Shown here piece after piece: positions 22,500 to 36,036 of a stretch of 64,000 nucleotides of DNA. Source of the DNA: Anthoceros angustus (lineage: Eukaryota > Streptophyta > Anthocerotopsida > Anthocerotales > Anthocerotaceae); assembly GCA_010909165.1 (NCBI GenBank), contig MU008200.1, positions 248,001 through 312,000 of the forward strand. The letters are read 5' to 3'. Within the stretch, counting starts at the first letter, position 1, and each line of letters begins with the position of its first letter. Both the position numbers and the translations under genes were made by a program. The notes beneath the pieces are model-generated. The model made no database searches. It was not told the origin of the DNA and saw only the letters and a list, made by a program, of their open reading frames with translations.

Positions 22500-24687
22500 A
22501 GGTAATTGAAGAATGTTATGCGAGTTTGCACCAGACAATGGAGGAATTGGCTGCCTTACCGAATAGGAATGCTAGGACGGACCGAAGATACTGGACGGTG
22601 AGAAGCATAAGGCAGGTATACGGAAGACCGGATAGTGAGGATGATGGGATCACCCTCATGGAGGGGACTAATGGTGGAAAACGGTCATCCGCCACAAATC
22701 TACCCAAGGAGGCCTTGTCACTTATGCAGGGAGGAATGAAAGCTAAGACCAAGAATGGCTGGAGGACGGACCAGGTGATAGAGCTTAAGTGGAGATTGTT
22801 TGCAAAGATTGTCTTGGGCCTGGTGAATTGCCCACGCACCTCTTACTTCAGCAGTACATTTTTACATTTCCTGTGGAAGGTGTCTCAAGGACAAAGGCCA
22901 AATTGGGGATTGATCATGTATGAGATTACATCCATCATCGGGAGAAATTGCTCAAGCCCAATGCAGCAGACGAGGGAAGTGCACGGCCGTGCTATCTCAG
23001 TACGTATTTGATACACTTGTGGAAAACAGAGGGATTGCTGACTAGTGAAGAATTGGATGATTCTAGGCATCCTTTTGACATTGTGCATTTAAGGCCTGGA
23101 GTGGAGCGGCCTTTGCTTGGTGTGTTGCAGAGGAAGGAGACGGCAGTAGTACCAACCAAAGTATTGTTGTTGGAGGGAGTGCCTCCAAGAGAGCCCAAGG
23201 AAGAGACTGCAGAAATGCCCGAAATTCGGGTCATGGAGGGCCAAGAAATGGAAGAAAGGACGGAACCTACGGTGGTAGGTATGACACCTACCATGGTAGG
23301 TAACAGACCTACGGCGATAGGGAATGTGCCCACTGTAGTATGGGACCCAACCAGCCCCTTTGTAAGGGAACCTACAGCCGCAGGTGAGAGACCTACGGTG
23401 GACAGCAACCTACGGTGGTAGGTAAGTCACCTACGCCGGTAGGTAAGAAACCTACCACGGTAGATGAAGGGGGAAAGCATGGTTTGGAGGCTCCTAAGAG
23501 GGAGCCAAGGAAGCAACCAGCTTCGAGAGGTGGGCGAGCAGATGGAGCCTCTGTAGGAGGTGCTGCTCCATCAAGTGGTGAGCAAGGAGCTCATCATGAG
23601 AGGACGAGGGATGCAAGATCCCATGGAAAGAGCAAGGAGTCCGAGCATCCAGCGGAAGGAGGAATGGACTTGGGGCCCTTGGGGAGATACTTCGGCTATG
23701 TGAAATGCTCAGCCAGGTGGATGTGGAAGAGGCCAAGAGGGTGGCCAACTCCTTAAGGGCGGAAGGAGAAAAAGAAAGACTAGCTAGGTACGGGAAACTG
23801 TGAGTAGGTTGGTGGAAACGCAGCTGCAGGTAAAAGCTATGGAAATGGAAGCTAAGGTGGAGCACTTGGAGAAGAACCTTGAAGCAAGTCAACAAGAGGT
23901 AATCAACCACATAAGGGAGAACAAGGCTCCACAAAGCAGCTGGCTACTCGCGATACACAGGTTAAACAGCTTGTCCACATGAGAAACACATGCGTGTTGA
24001 GGTACATGAGAAAGTCATGGCTACCCGTAAAAATCTGTGACTTGGAGAAGGAGTTAGGAGAAACCCGCCGGAGTTTGGAGGCAAAGGAGGTTGAGCTGGA
24101 AGAACGGACACATTTGATCCGGGGATTGGAGATGGAGCGGGAAGGTCGGCAGCAGGAAATTGAAGGTCTTCCCGAGAAGATAGCGGAGTTAGGGAAGGAG
24201 AAAGCGGAAGAAGAGGACTGTCACAAGGCGGTCATGCATCTTACGTTGGTGGTAAGGAAGAAAAGATTTTGGACTGACCATGCCTTGCAGGAGAAGTTGA
24301 TCCACCAACTATGAGAGAGTGGAGAACACAGCTCTCCATGTGAGGGTGGGAGAGCTGACCTTGGAGCAAGATGCCTACAAGAGCAAGTATGAACAAGGAA
24401 TGTGGCCGGAGGATCATGAGGAGTTGAGGTTGGAACAACAACGAATAGCGGCCCATCTCCACAACAAGATACTCAAGGCGATTAACGAATTATTGCGCCT
24501 TGCTAAGAGGAGGATGTTGGGGCCACATGATGATGACAGGGAGGTCCTTATTCAAATCAAGCTAGGGGCCTTAGACTTTGAGGACGCCACAAGTGACAGG
24601 ACTCCCACGGAACTCAAGATGAAGAGGCCTTGTGACAAGCGGAGGCAAGCAAAGCTGGAGGAGCTCCGATGGAAAGAGAGCTCATAA
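22500..24687 (+). pseudogene. coiled-coil retroelement ORF, longest copy
   Basis: The best-preserved order of this family: an N-terminal globular part (LEVIEECYASLHQTMEELAA; VIELKWRLFAKIVLGLV; LSTYLIHLWKTEGLLTSEEL), then a low-complexity region of P-T-x-x-G repeats (23260-23470), basic stretches, then a coiled coil (KAMEMEAKVEHLEKNLEASQ, DLEKELGETRRSLEAKEVEL, VGELTLEQDAYKSKYEQG), and the end module MWPEDHEEL..AHLHNKIL..RRMLGPHDDDREV, with the last stop at 24687. Frameshifts or stops occur near 22990, 23410, 23760, 23980 and 24314. The N-terminal part has no confident match to a known domain; resemblance to plant transposon-associated domains is only a guess. Confidence 0.65.
23260..23470 (+). 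repeat. short repeats encoding P-T-x-x-G
   Basis: CCTACGG(T/C)GGTAGGTA-type words recur about eight times in 15-30-bp steps, giving PTVVG, PTMVG, PTAIG and PTPVG. Length changes here probably caused the frameshift near 23410. Confidence 0.75.
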
Positions 24688-25321
24688 AGTAACTCGGCCA
24701 CCTTACTCATCCAGCCATTTTGTTGCGTTAGTGACTGCTTCAAACTGCTCAGCTCGAGCCTTGCTTTTCACATACCACAGTTTTATTTGCCGTACCCACT
24801 ACAAGTATGAGGGATGCATCACATAGCTTTCAAACCCTTCGGGATACTTTAAATTCATAGCCATGGATTTTAGTTGCACTTTGAGACCATCATACAACAT
24901 GCTTTGTTTTGCGCTGGTTCAAATCATGTGAAATAGTGTTGTTTCCAGGTTTGCCCATGTGCTAGATGTGCGTGAAGATGTCACATAATTATTGGTTGCT
25001 TACAGGCCATATTGATTTCTTGTCGTAAAAGTAAGATGACATCATTGCCAACATATTACACTAATTGGAAATATGTGTAGAGAAAGATGACATCATGGCC
25101 AATATAGTTCACTGATTGGGAATGCAACCAGCAAATTATGAAATTTAAAGTGGTGGTAGATATAAATTTGATTTCAAACAACCTTGAATATGGTATTTTG
25201 TAGCTTCTAGGTATATACATTAGGTTGTATAAGTGCTCTATTAAGTCAATCATTGGACTATGAGCATATAAGATATAGGAAAATCATGTAGGGGCTCATG
25301 TTGTGAAGATGGCATCATCTA
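24688..25321. other. no gene recognised
   Basis: AT-rich sequence between the coiled-coil element and the kinase gene. It should include the 3' UTR of the kinase next to 25322. I see no other feature. Confidence 0.4.
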
Positions 25322-28300
25322 TTAAGTAGAAGACATTTGAAAACCACAACAAAACAAGTTCCTTATCCATGCAACAAATACAGCTTTTGAATAAGGTGGA
25401 CAAATCATTGTTTTTGTTACAATTTTGTGATGCTCCTCACATAGTTCAGTGTTCTTTTGTGCACTAATGCATGCTGATGCACAATTTTTCACATACTCTT
25501 TCAACTGTTTTTGTCCTATTGAAATATCTTTACGCAACTGCTCCAAACTTATTATAAGTTCATTAAGAGATGGTCTTTTCAAGGGATCCCTTTCCAAAAT
25601 AAAATGTAAGAAGTCTAGGATAGGTTGAGAATTTTCCACCTTTGCAGCCTTTTCAAAAGTAATAAGGTCCTACAATGCAAAATGTGTATTGCATGCAACA
25701 TATGTTGTTACTATTAAGATTTTGACATAGACATTAAAGCTCAACAATATAATACCTTAATCTTTACACTTACTTCTGATGACATTGTTACATGTACAAA
25801 GAAGTGTGTCCAATCTGTATCATACAATAAATACTCTCCTGTTAAGAGCTCATAAAGCAAACATCCTAGGCCCCAGATGTCCACTTTCTTGGCTAAATCT
25901 TGTTGCAATATAAGCTCATTTACTTGTGAATTAGAGTTCATTAACTTGAGCATTTCAGGGCTTCTTACATACTCAGTTCCACGATTACGAAAGGTACAAT
26001 TTCCACCTTGGTTTACTAATATCTATTATTCCATGACACACATTTCTTATAAGCTAATGAATCATAGAATATCTTATGTGACATGTTTACCTACTAAGAA
26101 AGACATTAGCCTGGAGAATATATGTATATTAATAACTATATAATAACATGTATCATCTACTTACTTTATCTATGAAGTATCTCTTTTGTAGAGAAGTTTA
26201 ATGTAATCTTAAAGAGCAAAGAAAGAAAGTATACTTGAAAGAAAATATATCCACCAAGTCAAAACTCTTAGAACAAACCTTGCTTTGACCAAAGTCTGCC
26301 AAACATACTTTAAAAGGTAAGCTATGCAAACAATGTGTTGATGACCATATTGGGTTCCAAAAGTCCTCTTCAAAAACCAAACTCTCTATGGGCTCAAGCA
26401 ATATGTTATCACACTTCAAGTCATGGTGAACAATATTTTGAATTTCCAAAGTTTTCACCTAAACACACAACATTTTTTATATTTTATATTAATTATATTA
26501 ATTATATTAATTATATAAAAAAATTAAAACTAAATTTTAATTAAAAATTCTGTTACCGCATTTAAAATTGCAGCAAAGATTTCCAAATATATTGGAAGCC
26601 TATCTCCAAATTTCATTTGTATTAGACGATGTTTTTTGTCTCCACCTTGATTGGTATGTTGTTTGTAAGCATCCTTCATATGATGCTCACGCCAAGCTTT
26701 AAGACTACACTTGTATTTTTTAAGAACAAGAATATAATTATCACAATCAACTCCGTAATCCAACATTTGGCATATACTTGGTTCCCCTCGAAATCTTGAA
26801 AGCATTTGCACCTCTGTATAAACATCAAAAAAATTGCATATATCAAGGGGTCCCTTAGGCAAATCCATAGTCTTGAGCACAACTGTTTCTTGTCTGCTAA
26901 CATTTTTTTCACTTACAATATGTGAAGCTGTATAAATCTGAAAGTGGAAAGAAAAGCCATATCAACTTAGTCTTTCCTCACACCTATATACTCATACATT
27001 TGCAAATATGATCTGTGGTGATAAAATTCTCACTTGCGCAAAAGCACCACGAGCAATAAGTTGCCGAGAGTCATATAGGTCTAGATTTGACATCTTTGTA
27101 CATGTCAACTTCAAGATTTGGTATGCTGACTTTTTATAGTCCTTCATCCTTGTAGTCAGTATGGTCAACAAGTCTGAATTTCTTGGATGATTGAGGTCTA
27201 TGATATTTGAGGAGCGTAACTTTCTAAAAACGAAATAAACCACATAGTTTTCTCAAAAGTAAGAGTAAATAATTTTGTTACCATCATTGAAAGCATGAGC
27301 AATTATTCACAAGGATACGATATGATAAGAAAAAAGGTACATTTAACTTGCCATGTTCCACTGGAAACCTATCAGTGTAGTATATCTTTAATGTGTCACT
27401 GCAAACCCTCTCAAAAGTTAGCATATTAGCGTCATTTGCACTTGTGTTTCTGGTTATTGTTATCATAGTTTTAGTACAAGCATAAAACATTATGGTACAA
27501 GGATAGGTTACATACTGCGAAGTAAGCATCAGTGATATAACTAGTTCTAGAACAACAACATGTAGACCATGATGGCGATATATTCTTTTCTTAGCCCTCT
27601 CACACTCATATGAGCATGCCGTGGCTATGGAAATTGTGTTACAAGTTTCCTATTCAAAATGGTTTTTGATGAAGCTTATTAACAATGTATGTGTTCAGAT
27701 GCATGCAATTTTATTTCTTGTTTGTAAAACTAGCTAATGATTATAGTAGTAGGGAACAAGCATCTCTTTACATTATTTTGTCTTAAGGAGTTAAGTAGAT
27801 TCAATTTGGGTATTATGGGTCGAACTCCATCACCTATCAACCATATGGATCCAACAAGATGTGTTTTTTTATAATTATTACAATTATTTTTACCATGATA
27901 TATGTCTTGTACATCATCCCTAGTTTTTGAATTAGTGTAGGCTTTTGCATGATCTCTCTATTAGCTTCTTCATTCAAATTACAAAACCTACCAGCATATG
28001 AAACCTTCCCCACTAACTCCGATATTTGAAAATTTCTTTTCTCCTTCAAAAACTGATTTGTTGAATGTCCTGAATTCAACTCCTTAATTGTAATTTGTTC
28101 AATTCCTTTAGCTCTAAACAAAGGGTCCAAAATTTGATTATCATCTTCTACATCAATTTTTGTCTTTGCGGGTTGATATAATTTAGCATTGTATAACTTG
28201 TTTTGAACATATTGATATATTAAGATTCCCTTTTTAATAATTTTCTGATAAATCTTTGATGCTCCTGATTTTCTTGCAGCATGATATTTATTAAGGGAAC

Positions 28301-31300
28301 CAGCAAGATTACATTCAAATAGCTGTAACATTGGTTTAACAAAATGTTCTCCTTGACACTTACTGTGGTTCCTTGGAACTAGATGATTGTGTCTTTTGTA
28401 TACAGAAAAAATAGCATCTTTCATTTTCTTTTTCACATTGTAGTCCAATTTTTCCAAAGTCATTTTCCTAGACAAATACTTAACAGTTTGAGATCTTGAA
28501 AAACAATACAAGTGGGATAAAGTCTTTTGACCACGATCATATGCCTTGGCTTTTGACGTTTGAATGGTCTTAGCTCCTTCCAAAACACATTCATTGCATG
28601 TACTATGTACATCAATTTTATGCTTTGAATTGCTATTACTTTTTGAAAGGTGATTATTGTATTGATCTACTTTTCTTTCTGTATATTCAAGATTTATGTT
28701 TGGATCTAATTTTGATTTTATAGAAACTACTTTAGAAGCTTCATACTCCAAACTTATTTCTTTAATAAGAAACTCCATAGCTCCAATTTTTTGAAATTGG
28801 TTACTTATTTCCTCTGTTTGATTCTGTGCAAGTGCTAAGAGCACACTCCCATATATTTTACATAGATCTGAAATTTCGTCCTCCTTGAGACATGTCGATA
28901 TGTCATTGGCAATCATAGAAAGTGTTGAATTGTTTGATATGGACGTTTTCCTTATATAACCCCATTGATTTGCTGCACAAGTGGGTTCTACACATGATTT
29001 TATATCTTTGGCATTAATAATTGAGCCGTCGGTTAGAAATTTTGATTGCAATTGTTCCTCAAGGCAAACATCTTTAATGTATAATTGTTGAAAGCAAACA
29101 AAAATTTGATCTATGAACGGATTGAGGTATGTGCTTATAAAAAATGGAATTTTGTCAACCGTTTCACTTTCAGTGCCGTAACTTTGGTTTGAGGCAGTAG
29201 AAATATTTATGCTAAAGATGTCTATAAGAAGACGCATGCACTGTTTTTGCACATGTAAGAACGAGCCACGAAGGAATGAAGTTGAGGCACAATATTTGCA
29301 CACTACATGTGTTGTTCCTTGCAAAATAAAAGAATGATTGTTATAATTGGAGAAAATATCTACATTTTCTTCTTTCTACTTAATGTGCTATGCATATCTA
29401 TTTTCCTTGTGCTAGTTAGGGAAGATTTTATGTGCTTCAATATTAAATAAATATTTGGTAAAACAAATTGACTATATATAACTCTCTTTGTTACAAGATG
29501 AATCATGCTTACTGGATGACATGTTATTGATGCACTTGAAAGTCTCACATCCATGTGAAGCCTTCATGGAGCTACTTTCTCTATTGTATTGCATATGTGA
29601 TCGATGCAATCTGGAGGAGGTTGAGCAACAATGATTTTCATGTAGAGTGATTTTTAGTAGGTTGGAAAGATTTCTTATGGAATTCATTAGAATGCCATGC
29701 ACCGGGTCCATCATAAACTCAAATGATGTTGTAATGACGTCTGAAATTTTTACGTGCTCATTACCATGAGTAATATTCTTATGATTATCAACTCGTCTTT
29801 GTAACAAAGCAACTAGAAGTTGAAAAAACTTGAGCATTACTAGCTTCAATATTGACAAACCTTCAACTGATGTTCTTTCATTAGATGAGTTTGATTTCCT
29901 TACGTCACAAATATCACATACTAAGTGCTTCCTCAAACTTCTATGATGATTCTCAACGAGGGTTTTAAAGCAACATGGACAAGCTTCCAAAAAGGTCCAA
30001 TTTGTAAATATTTTAATGCAATTCCAATTTTGGGACTTCTCTATGATTAGTTTCCAAATAAAATCTTCAATTTCCATACGCTCATGAAGAAGCAAGTGGT
30101 TTTGATGAATAACATTGTGGGAAATAACACTTAACATTGTAAGAAGTTCTTGTATTACTAAGACTTGTGCTATGCTCCATGTACTTGGGCATCCGAGCTT
30201 TGAGAGTATATCAAATATCATAGTCACTGCACAAGTACATGTTGCAAACACACTTTTTACAGCAGCTCCTTGGTTTGGGCACAAATTCATAAAATTTGTC
30301 AAGGTTCTAAAGTGGAGTCCAATATAGATCCACATGTCTAGCTCAGTATTGTGAATTGGACCATAAGTTTTATCAATTATTGGTTCTCTAGATAACAAAT
30401 TTTTATTATGTGGCCTATGAAGAAAACTTTTAGATTTATTTTCTCTATACATTATAATCTCCATGTTTGTGTTCAAAAGTTGAAGGAAAATAGTAGAAAA
30501 GCAATACTTTGAAGTTAGTGATCCTTCATGTTTTAGCTGATGCAAAGGTGTGAAGTTTACATCGAATAACTTGTCTAACATAAATATTATTTTGTGGATC
30601 AAATGTTGACTACACATATCCGCACATACACAGTCATTGCATGAGACTGTACAAAGTTCCAACAACAAGGATTGGGCTAATACATTAGCATTTAGACTGA
30701 AAGTTGTTCCCACAATAGGGAGAATTGTCCTACCAGAAGTTGAAAGCATTGTTGCAAGTGTTGACAACACATTGAATTTTTCATAACTGTACATACAATG
30801 AGATCTTTTGCTCCCTTCGCCATGATTACTTGGAATTGGTAATGTTTGCAAATTAAATTTGGATGATAATAGTGTGTAAGCTTTTGAATATGAACATGAT
30901 AGCGGTTCACTTATACATGAAGTCTCAAATTTATCTGACATGGACAACTGAGTTTTTGTTTGCTTGTTCACATCTCCACCACTATTAAATATTTCCTTGG
31001 AAGGAATAGCATCCGTGATTTCCATATTTTGGTCCAGAGAAACATTACAAATATTACAAGCTAAGCTTCTCGTACCTTCACTAGAAGCTTTTGATGAGTG
31101 TAAATCACTAGACTTGATATGTACTAAAGAGTTCGTATGTTTACCAACTAGACTATTTAGACCGGAGGGTGATTCATGATTTATTGTTGAACTTTCGAAG
31201 GATATAGAATTGGAGCAAGGAATTGCGAACGAATAACAACAATTTAAGAGTGATGGTGTCATACTTTGAGCATGTTTCTCCTCGGGTTGCACTCTTGCAA

Positions 31301-33599
31301 TATATAAACTTTTAGACTTGTGCTTATGAGACAAATTAACAATAATGTTGTAGATCTCAATAAGCAAGTTTAGTCCTTGTGATCGCACTAAACTGGCAGC
31401 AACAATAGATGACTTTGAGGTGATCAAATACAGTAAGTTCAAAATACTTTGCATCCCAATGAGCCAACTCCTCTCATGCATTGCTAATGGAGTTGTATCA
31501 TTTTGTACACTTTGCATCCCAATGAGCCAACTTCTCTCATGCATTGCTAATGGAGTTGTATCATTTTGTACTCCTTTGACCTCCAAATCGTTATCCAAAT
31601 TGAGATTAGTATTATCAGAAGATAATAAATGACCTATTACTTTAAATAGACAAATATTTTGTCGAAGAACTTCTACTAAGGATTCTACTAGTTTTCTACT
31701 TCCGTCTCTGGGAAGAATACACACTATTTTCAAACAAGCGTTTGCAAATTCTTGGATTTTTTTAGCAGAGTTTTGACATTGTTGTTCATTATCTACATTT
31801 TTTGAATATACATGATATATAAGAGATTTTATAAAACCATAATCCACCCATGTAAGAATTTTTCTCCAATGAGCATTTTTTTTCTTGTTTCCATAGTTTG
31901 AACAAACACTTGACACCTTCCAGTTAAATAACTTGCTCAAAGTGAAGTTGAAACTTTTTTGTGGGTATATTACCCTTGATGTTGAAGTTCTCTCGGTTTG
32001 ACTCCCTAATGCCATAATATTTATTATATGGTCGTGTATGTGATGGGACAATACTTCTTTCTTCAAGGGAAATGTTGACATCACTCTACGCAAAAAGGAG
32101 TTTGAGGTATTTTTCTCCTTATATATGGGGTAGAAATTAGGCAGTGACAAGTTGGTTTCTTGGTTTTTTTTAATGCCTCTGTATAAATTTATTATGCTAG
32201 TCAAGGAATTTGTTGAACATGTAATGTTACAAAACGGATGTGCAATCGTAGGTTTCAAGATCATAGGTTTTAAGTTTATATTGATAGTCGTTAAATGATG
32301 TTCTAAATTTTCATGTGATACTTCTAACACCCTTTGTACTAGGAATTCTATGTTTCTTTGTCGAACGAGTGGATCTTGACTTTCCAATTGCAAAAGAGCA
32401 TGTCGCTCAATGGATGGCACTGCTAAAATTGGACAAAAGCACTTTGCCCTTAGTTCCCAAGATATGAATCCCATGAGATGTTCGTGTACATCATAACAAG
32501 GCTCGACTATATTCGTTAATAAATGATGGAATTGTTGCAAAGTCTCATTAGCAACAATTGCATGAGAGAACACATTATCATCAATACAGAATAGCTCGTG
32601 TAGAATACTGCCAAGTATGCCCAATTGCATATGATTCACATCACATAGGACACCACACCATAGAGTCCAAGTCAGAGGATCAACTTTTAAGCATGTTTTA
32701 TCCTTTGGAGGTAATCTTGTCTCTTGTCTACATTTTTTGTGTAAATTGCAAGAGCAGGGGTTAAATTCATTTGCTTTCAGCTGAAAATAGCCCTGGAGAT
32801 TGCTTAAAGAGGTACCTCTTGCTATCTGGATGCTACAAGCTAAAAAATCAAAATTAAGTATAGCCCAGTAAAGGGATTCACAACCTTGCCAAGCTACCAC
32901 CAAATCATACTTATCCATGAATATAATAAATGAATGCGATGTTGTAAGGTCAAGCAAATCTATCTCTTGAAGAGATACATCGATAAAACTAGGTATATTG
33001 ACTACTTGAGTCAATACTTCTTGAAAATATTTTATGGTGCCAGTTGAACCCATCATTGAAGTTAGCCTTTGAAAAGCATCTTCACTTGTTTCCCACAGAT
33101 TGGCAATCTCTTCAGTGTTGCTACTCCAACAACGCTTCATTTCACAAGCACAATGCATGTGTTTTTTCCCATTGACTTGCCTAGAATTGTAACTAAAACC
33201 TTGCACATTGGCAAGTCCACCCAATATATCCACCGTTGTAGTTTCTTGAGATCGCAACCTATATGCTAATCTTAGAACTCCATTAGTGGCTTTTATTATT
33301 CCCTCCGTTCCTTGTATTTCAATCCAAAGAACAATACATTCCAACTTTAATGTATTTAGCCAGTGCTCCATGTCCAATTTTGTCCCCACCCAAACTTTCA
33401 CAAAAGTAGGAAACTTGGAAAGATTTTTATCATTATGTAGGCTTTGAAAACACCCATTACAAGTGGATAAAGACACATCAACCAGTTGCCTTCCTTTAAT
33501 AGAACATATAAAACCATGCATAATTTGATAGGAACTGTTAATGCTTTCAGGATATAGTTGGTCGTCATAATGAACCAAATTATATGCCACCTCTTGCAT
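25322..33599 (-). CDS. very large protein kinase, unrecognised N-terminal region, eight exons
   Basis: Model: complement(join(25322..25669, 25774..26022, 26279..26458, 26557..26937, 27034..27223, 27348..27514, 27894..29317, 29483..33599)), 2,351 aa; phases close (7,056 nt). The start is the first ATG of the giant exon (33599), and upstream exons cannot be excluded. The kinase domain is C-terminal (about 1950-2290): glycine loop LIARGAFAQ (1958-1966, first Gly replaced by Ala), VVLKT Lys 1988, αC YTEVQML, catalytic loop HHDLKCDN (HRD to HHD, Asp 2106), a roughly 30-residue insert, DFGQSK (2148-2153), GTEYVRSPEML, DIWGLGCLLYELLTG and ERDPLKRPS. Catalytic residues are present, so it may be active, probably on Ser/Thr. 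The first 1,900 residues have no domain I can name; Cys-rich patches (CSCNLHKKC; CPCCFKTLVEN then CDIC) may bind zinc. The acceptor at 26022 is uncertain (26006 with a shifted donor also fits), as is the 29483/29317 junction. Confidence 0.8.
31447..31572 (-). repeat. in-frame 63-bp tandem duplication within the kinase gene
   Basis: 31447-31509 and 31510-31572 are identical except for one base. Translated, the 21-residue unit beginning VQNDTTPLAMHERSW occurs twice in a row (about residues 676-717). Confidence 0.97.
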
Positions 33600-35335
33600 A
33601 ATAAAAGATTTTGTTTCAATTGCAATATAGCAATTACAATGTAAATCCAATCTTTACAGCTCCCTTGTAGTAAAATACAAAAGGACTTAAAAATCCATTA
33701 TATTGTGAATTTGATGGCAAAGATATTTCTCTCTTTTAGCCATTTAAATTACAAAATATGGTCGAGGTACTCTTTTTCATTTTTATGACGGTAAAGTAGA
33801 GATACAAACTATTGTTAAAGGAAAGAGTTAAATAAAAAATATAATTGATGGATCAAAAATCTCATATATATTCTTTGTGAGATTCATTAATTCTGATTTG
33901 ACATATAGTTGTTATTCATCACATATTATGATAGAAGATAAATCCACTATACCTAATCAAATAAAAAAATAAGTACATAGAAAAATTTCTCTTTGATATA
34001 TATATTAAATTATAATAAAATAATATGAGATGAAATATGATTATAAGTTTTTTTACGTTTAAAGGAAACAAGACCAAACTCATCATATTTTAATTTTAGC
34101 TTCATAATTTTACGGTACAACGTAATCAAATCTGTACTTAGTGAAGGGTCTTACTTCTACACTTTAAATAGAAGACTTGTACATAGTATGAAATATTGAG
34201 GACAATAAAGTGGAATTATAAGATTTTTAAAAAAATGTACATGCAACAAACAAGACCTATTTTAAAGATCTTCTGAATTATTTGGTGCACCTTGTTTTTA
34301 CATTTTTTCATTAAAAATAGCCTCATATGGTATGCCTATGGATATGTAGATCACATAAACACCTACAAAGTTATAAAGTGATTCTTTTGTATTAACACAT
34401 GCCTTAAATCATTGTGCCAAATGTATTCATCTCCAAAAAACCATAGTAGAGTACTAGGCCCAAGATAATAGTAGAAAGGATCAATAAAGTCTTATCATGA
34501 TATCAAGACTTATCTCTCTTTTCCGGAAAAACTTCTTGATAACCATATCCAAGATGAAACCACACACATGTAAATGTTGGAAAGTGGTGCATCTCCACTT
34601 TCCTTTGAATAGTCTACTATGAGTCATGCACAAGTTTATATATAATGTGACAAGCATGCCCACTTTACTTTGAACACTTGATGAGTCATGTACATGTCAT
34701 GTATTATAATAAAGCCGGAAATGGTATATAACTACTTCTTCCTTCCTTCCCTTTAGCAACATAAATGTACTTAGTTTAACCATTTTCAAACATCACTCTC
34801 AATAAACTGTTGTTAATTTGATTCTTCTATTGACTTTGGTTTCTATGCTTTGTTGTTGAATATTAGAGGTCCATTAGATTTAGGGGGGTATCGCTATACT
34901 CACCAATATAAACTTTCTTATAAGAAACATCAAAAAATGTGTGTATATATAAGTCAATGAAACAACTTCAGCAAACCATTTTCACTAAATTCAAGATATA
35001 GCATTGCAAAATAGATTTGCGTACATATATAAGAGATGTGGATGCTAGAAGCTCAAAACTGCTTAAAGCATAATTCGAGATATTAGCTTTCGCCACATTC
35101 ACTTCAAGAGCTAGATTGTATTAAAAAGTGGTGAAAATTAAGATCTATCAAAGCAAAGTCATGATGATATCTTGTTATATACAGTTAAAGTATTCAGCCC
35201 TCTCTTCCATAGTTGACATATTTGTTAGAAACTCTGCTGCCTAATGGGTTATTTCTTTTCAGGCATTCAAGTCATTGGACAAAGCAAATTTGATTTTTTT
35301 AAAGTTAGGTATTTAAAATAATTTACTCCTGATTA
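33600..35335. other. AT-rich intergenic region, probable kinase promoter side
   Basis: No ORF with a recognisable domain. Sequence adjacent to 33600 should hold the 5' UTR and promoter of the minus-strand kinase gene. Many TATA-like words make any promoter call meaningless here. Confidence 0.4.
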
Positions 35336-35770
35336 TGTAGGTATCCTTGCTGGAAGAGAATAGGGTTGAAAGCACATCCTAAGAAGTGCAGCTTTGCCGT
35401 TCAGGAGATAGAGTATCTCGGGCATAAGATTGTGCCATAAGGGATCATGCCACAGCTGGCAAAGGTTCAGGCTGCGATGAAAATGCCCATGCCATGAGAT
35501 GTGGCAGCACTAAGGGCTTTCTTAGGCCTAGCCAATTACTATCGTAGGTTTATGAAGGACATGAGTGTGATCTGCAAGCCGTTGTATGATTTACTCAAGA
35601 AGGATATGGCTTGGCAGTGGGAACTGGAGCATGAAGCAGCATGGTAAGAGTTGAACGATCAACTCGCAGAAAGGCCCATGCTGGCTCGACCAGACTTTGA
35701 GAGACCATTTGTCTTACACACAGACTGAAGCATTGCAGGAATCGGGTACCTATATTTCCATGCTCAGGTT
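35336..35770 (+). pseudogene. Ty3/gypsy RT/RNase H fragment
   Basis: The translation reads GLKAHPKKCSFAVQEIEYLGHKIVP, DVAALRAFLGLANYYRRFM, LYDLLKKDMAWQWELEHE and ERPMLARPDFERPFVLHTD, the RT thumb and RNase H start of gypsy pol. It has four or more stops. It is the same family as 51228-52620, about 75% alike, but older. The copia tandem insertion begins directly after it. Confidence 0.85.
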
Positions 35771-35775
35771 CATAC
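35771..35775 (+). repeat. target-site duplication CATAC, left
   Basis: CATAC directly precedes the first copia LTR and is found again directly after the third LTR at 49812-49816. Five bases is the usual copia length. Confidence 0.85.
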
Positions 35776-36036
35776 TAATGGAATATAGCTTATTTGAACA
35801 AAATGTGTTAAAACATAATAGTGATTTAAGTCACAATTAGAATTAGGTTTAGTTTTATTATTAGTTAATTAATAATCAATAACCGTCAATAACAATCAAT
35901 AACCGTTTTGTATAAGACACCTTTTTCGTGCATTAGTTGAATATCTTACAATCCCAACTTGCTTTGTCTCCCTTGCTTTCATCTTGCACGATCATCACGC
36001 ATTGCACACATGCGATCCTAGGCCACAAATTCTTTA
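35776..36036 (+). repeat. copia LTR 1 (261 bp)
   Basis: It begins TAATGGAATATAGCTTATTT and ends CACAAATTCTTTA. It is about 98% identical to LTR3; differences are in a short AATCAATAACAATC-type array. Near identity to LTR3 implies a recent insertion. Confidence 0.92.

Noticed and set aside
22516-22839. Minus-strand frames opposite the coiled-coil ORF
   Set aside because: They are shadows of the plus-strand ORF, whose words recur at 53 kb.
29483-29500. Alternative kinase splice donor GTAACA at about 29493
   Set aside because: Joined to the acceptor at 29317 it creates a TGA stop; the GTTATA donor at 29482 keeps the frame open.
29360-29554. Separate 64-codon frame at the end of the giant kinase exon
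   Set aside because: It overlaps the kinase intron and exon end in another frame and has no recognisable motif.
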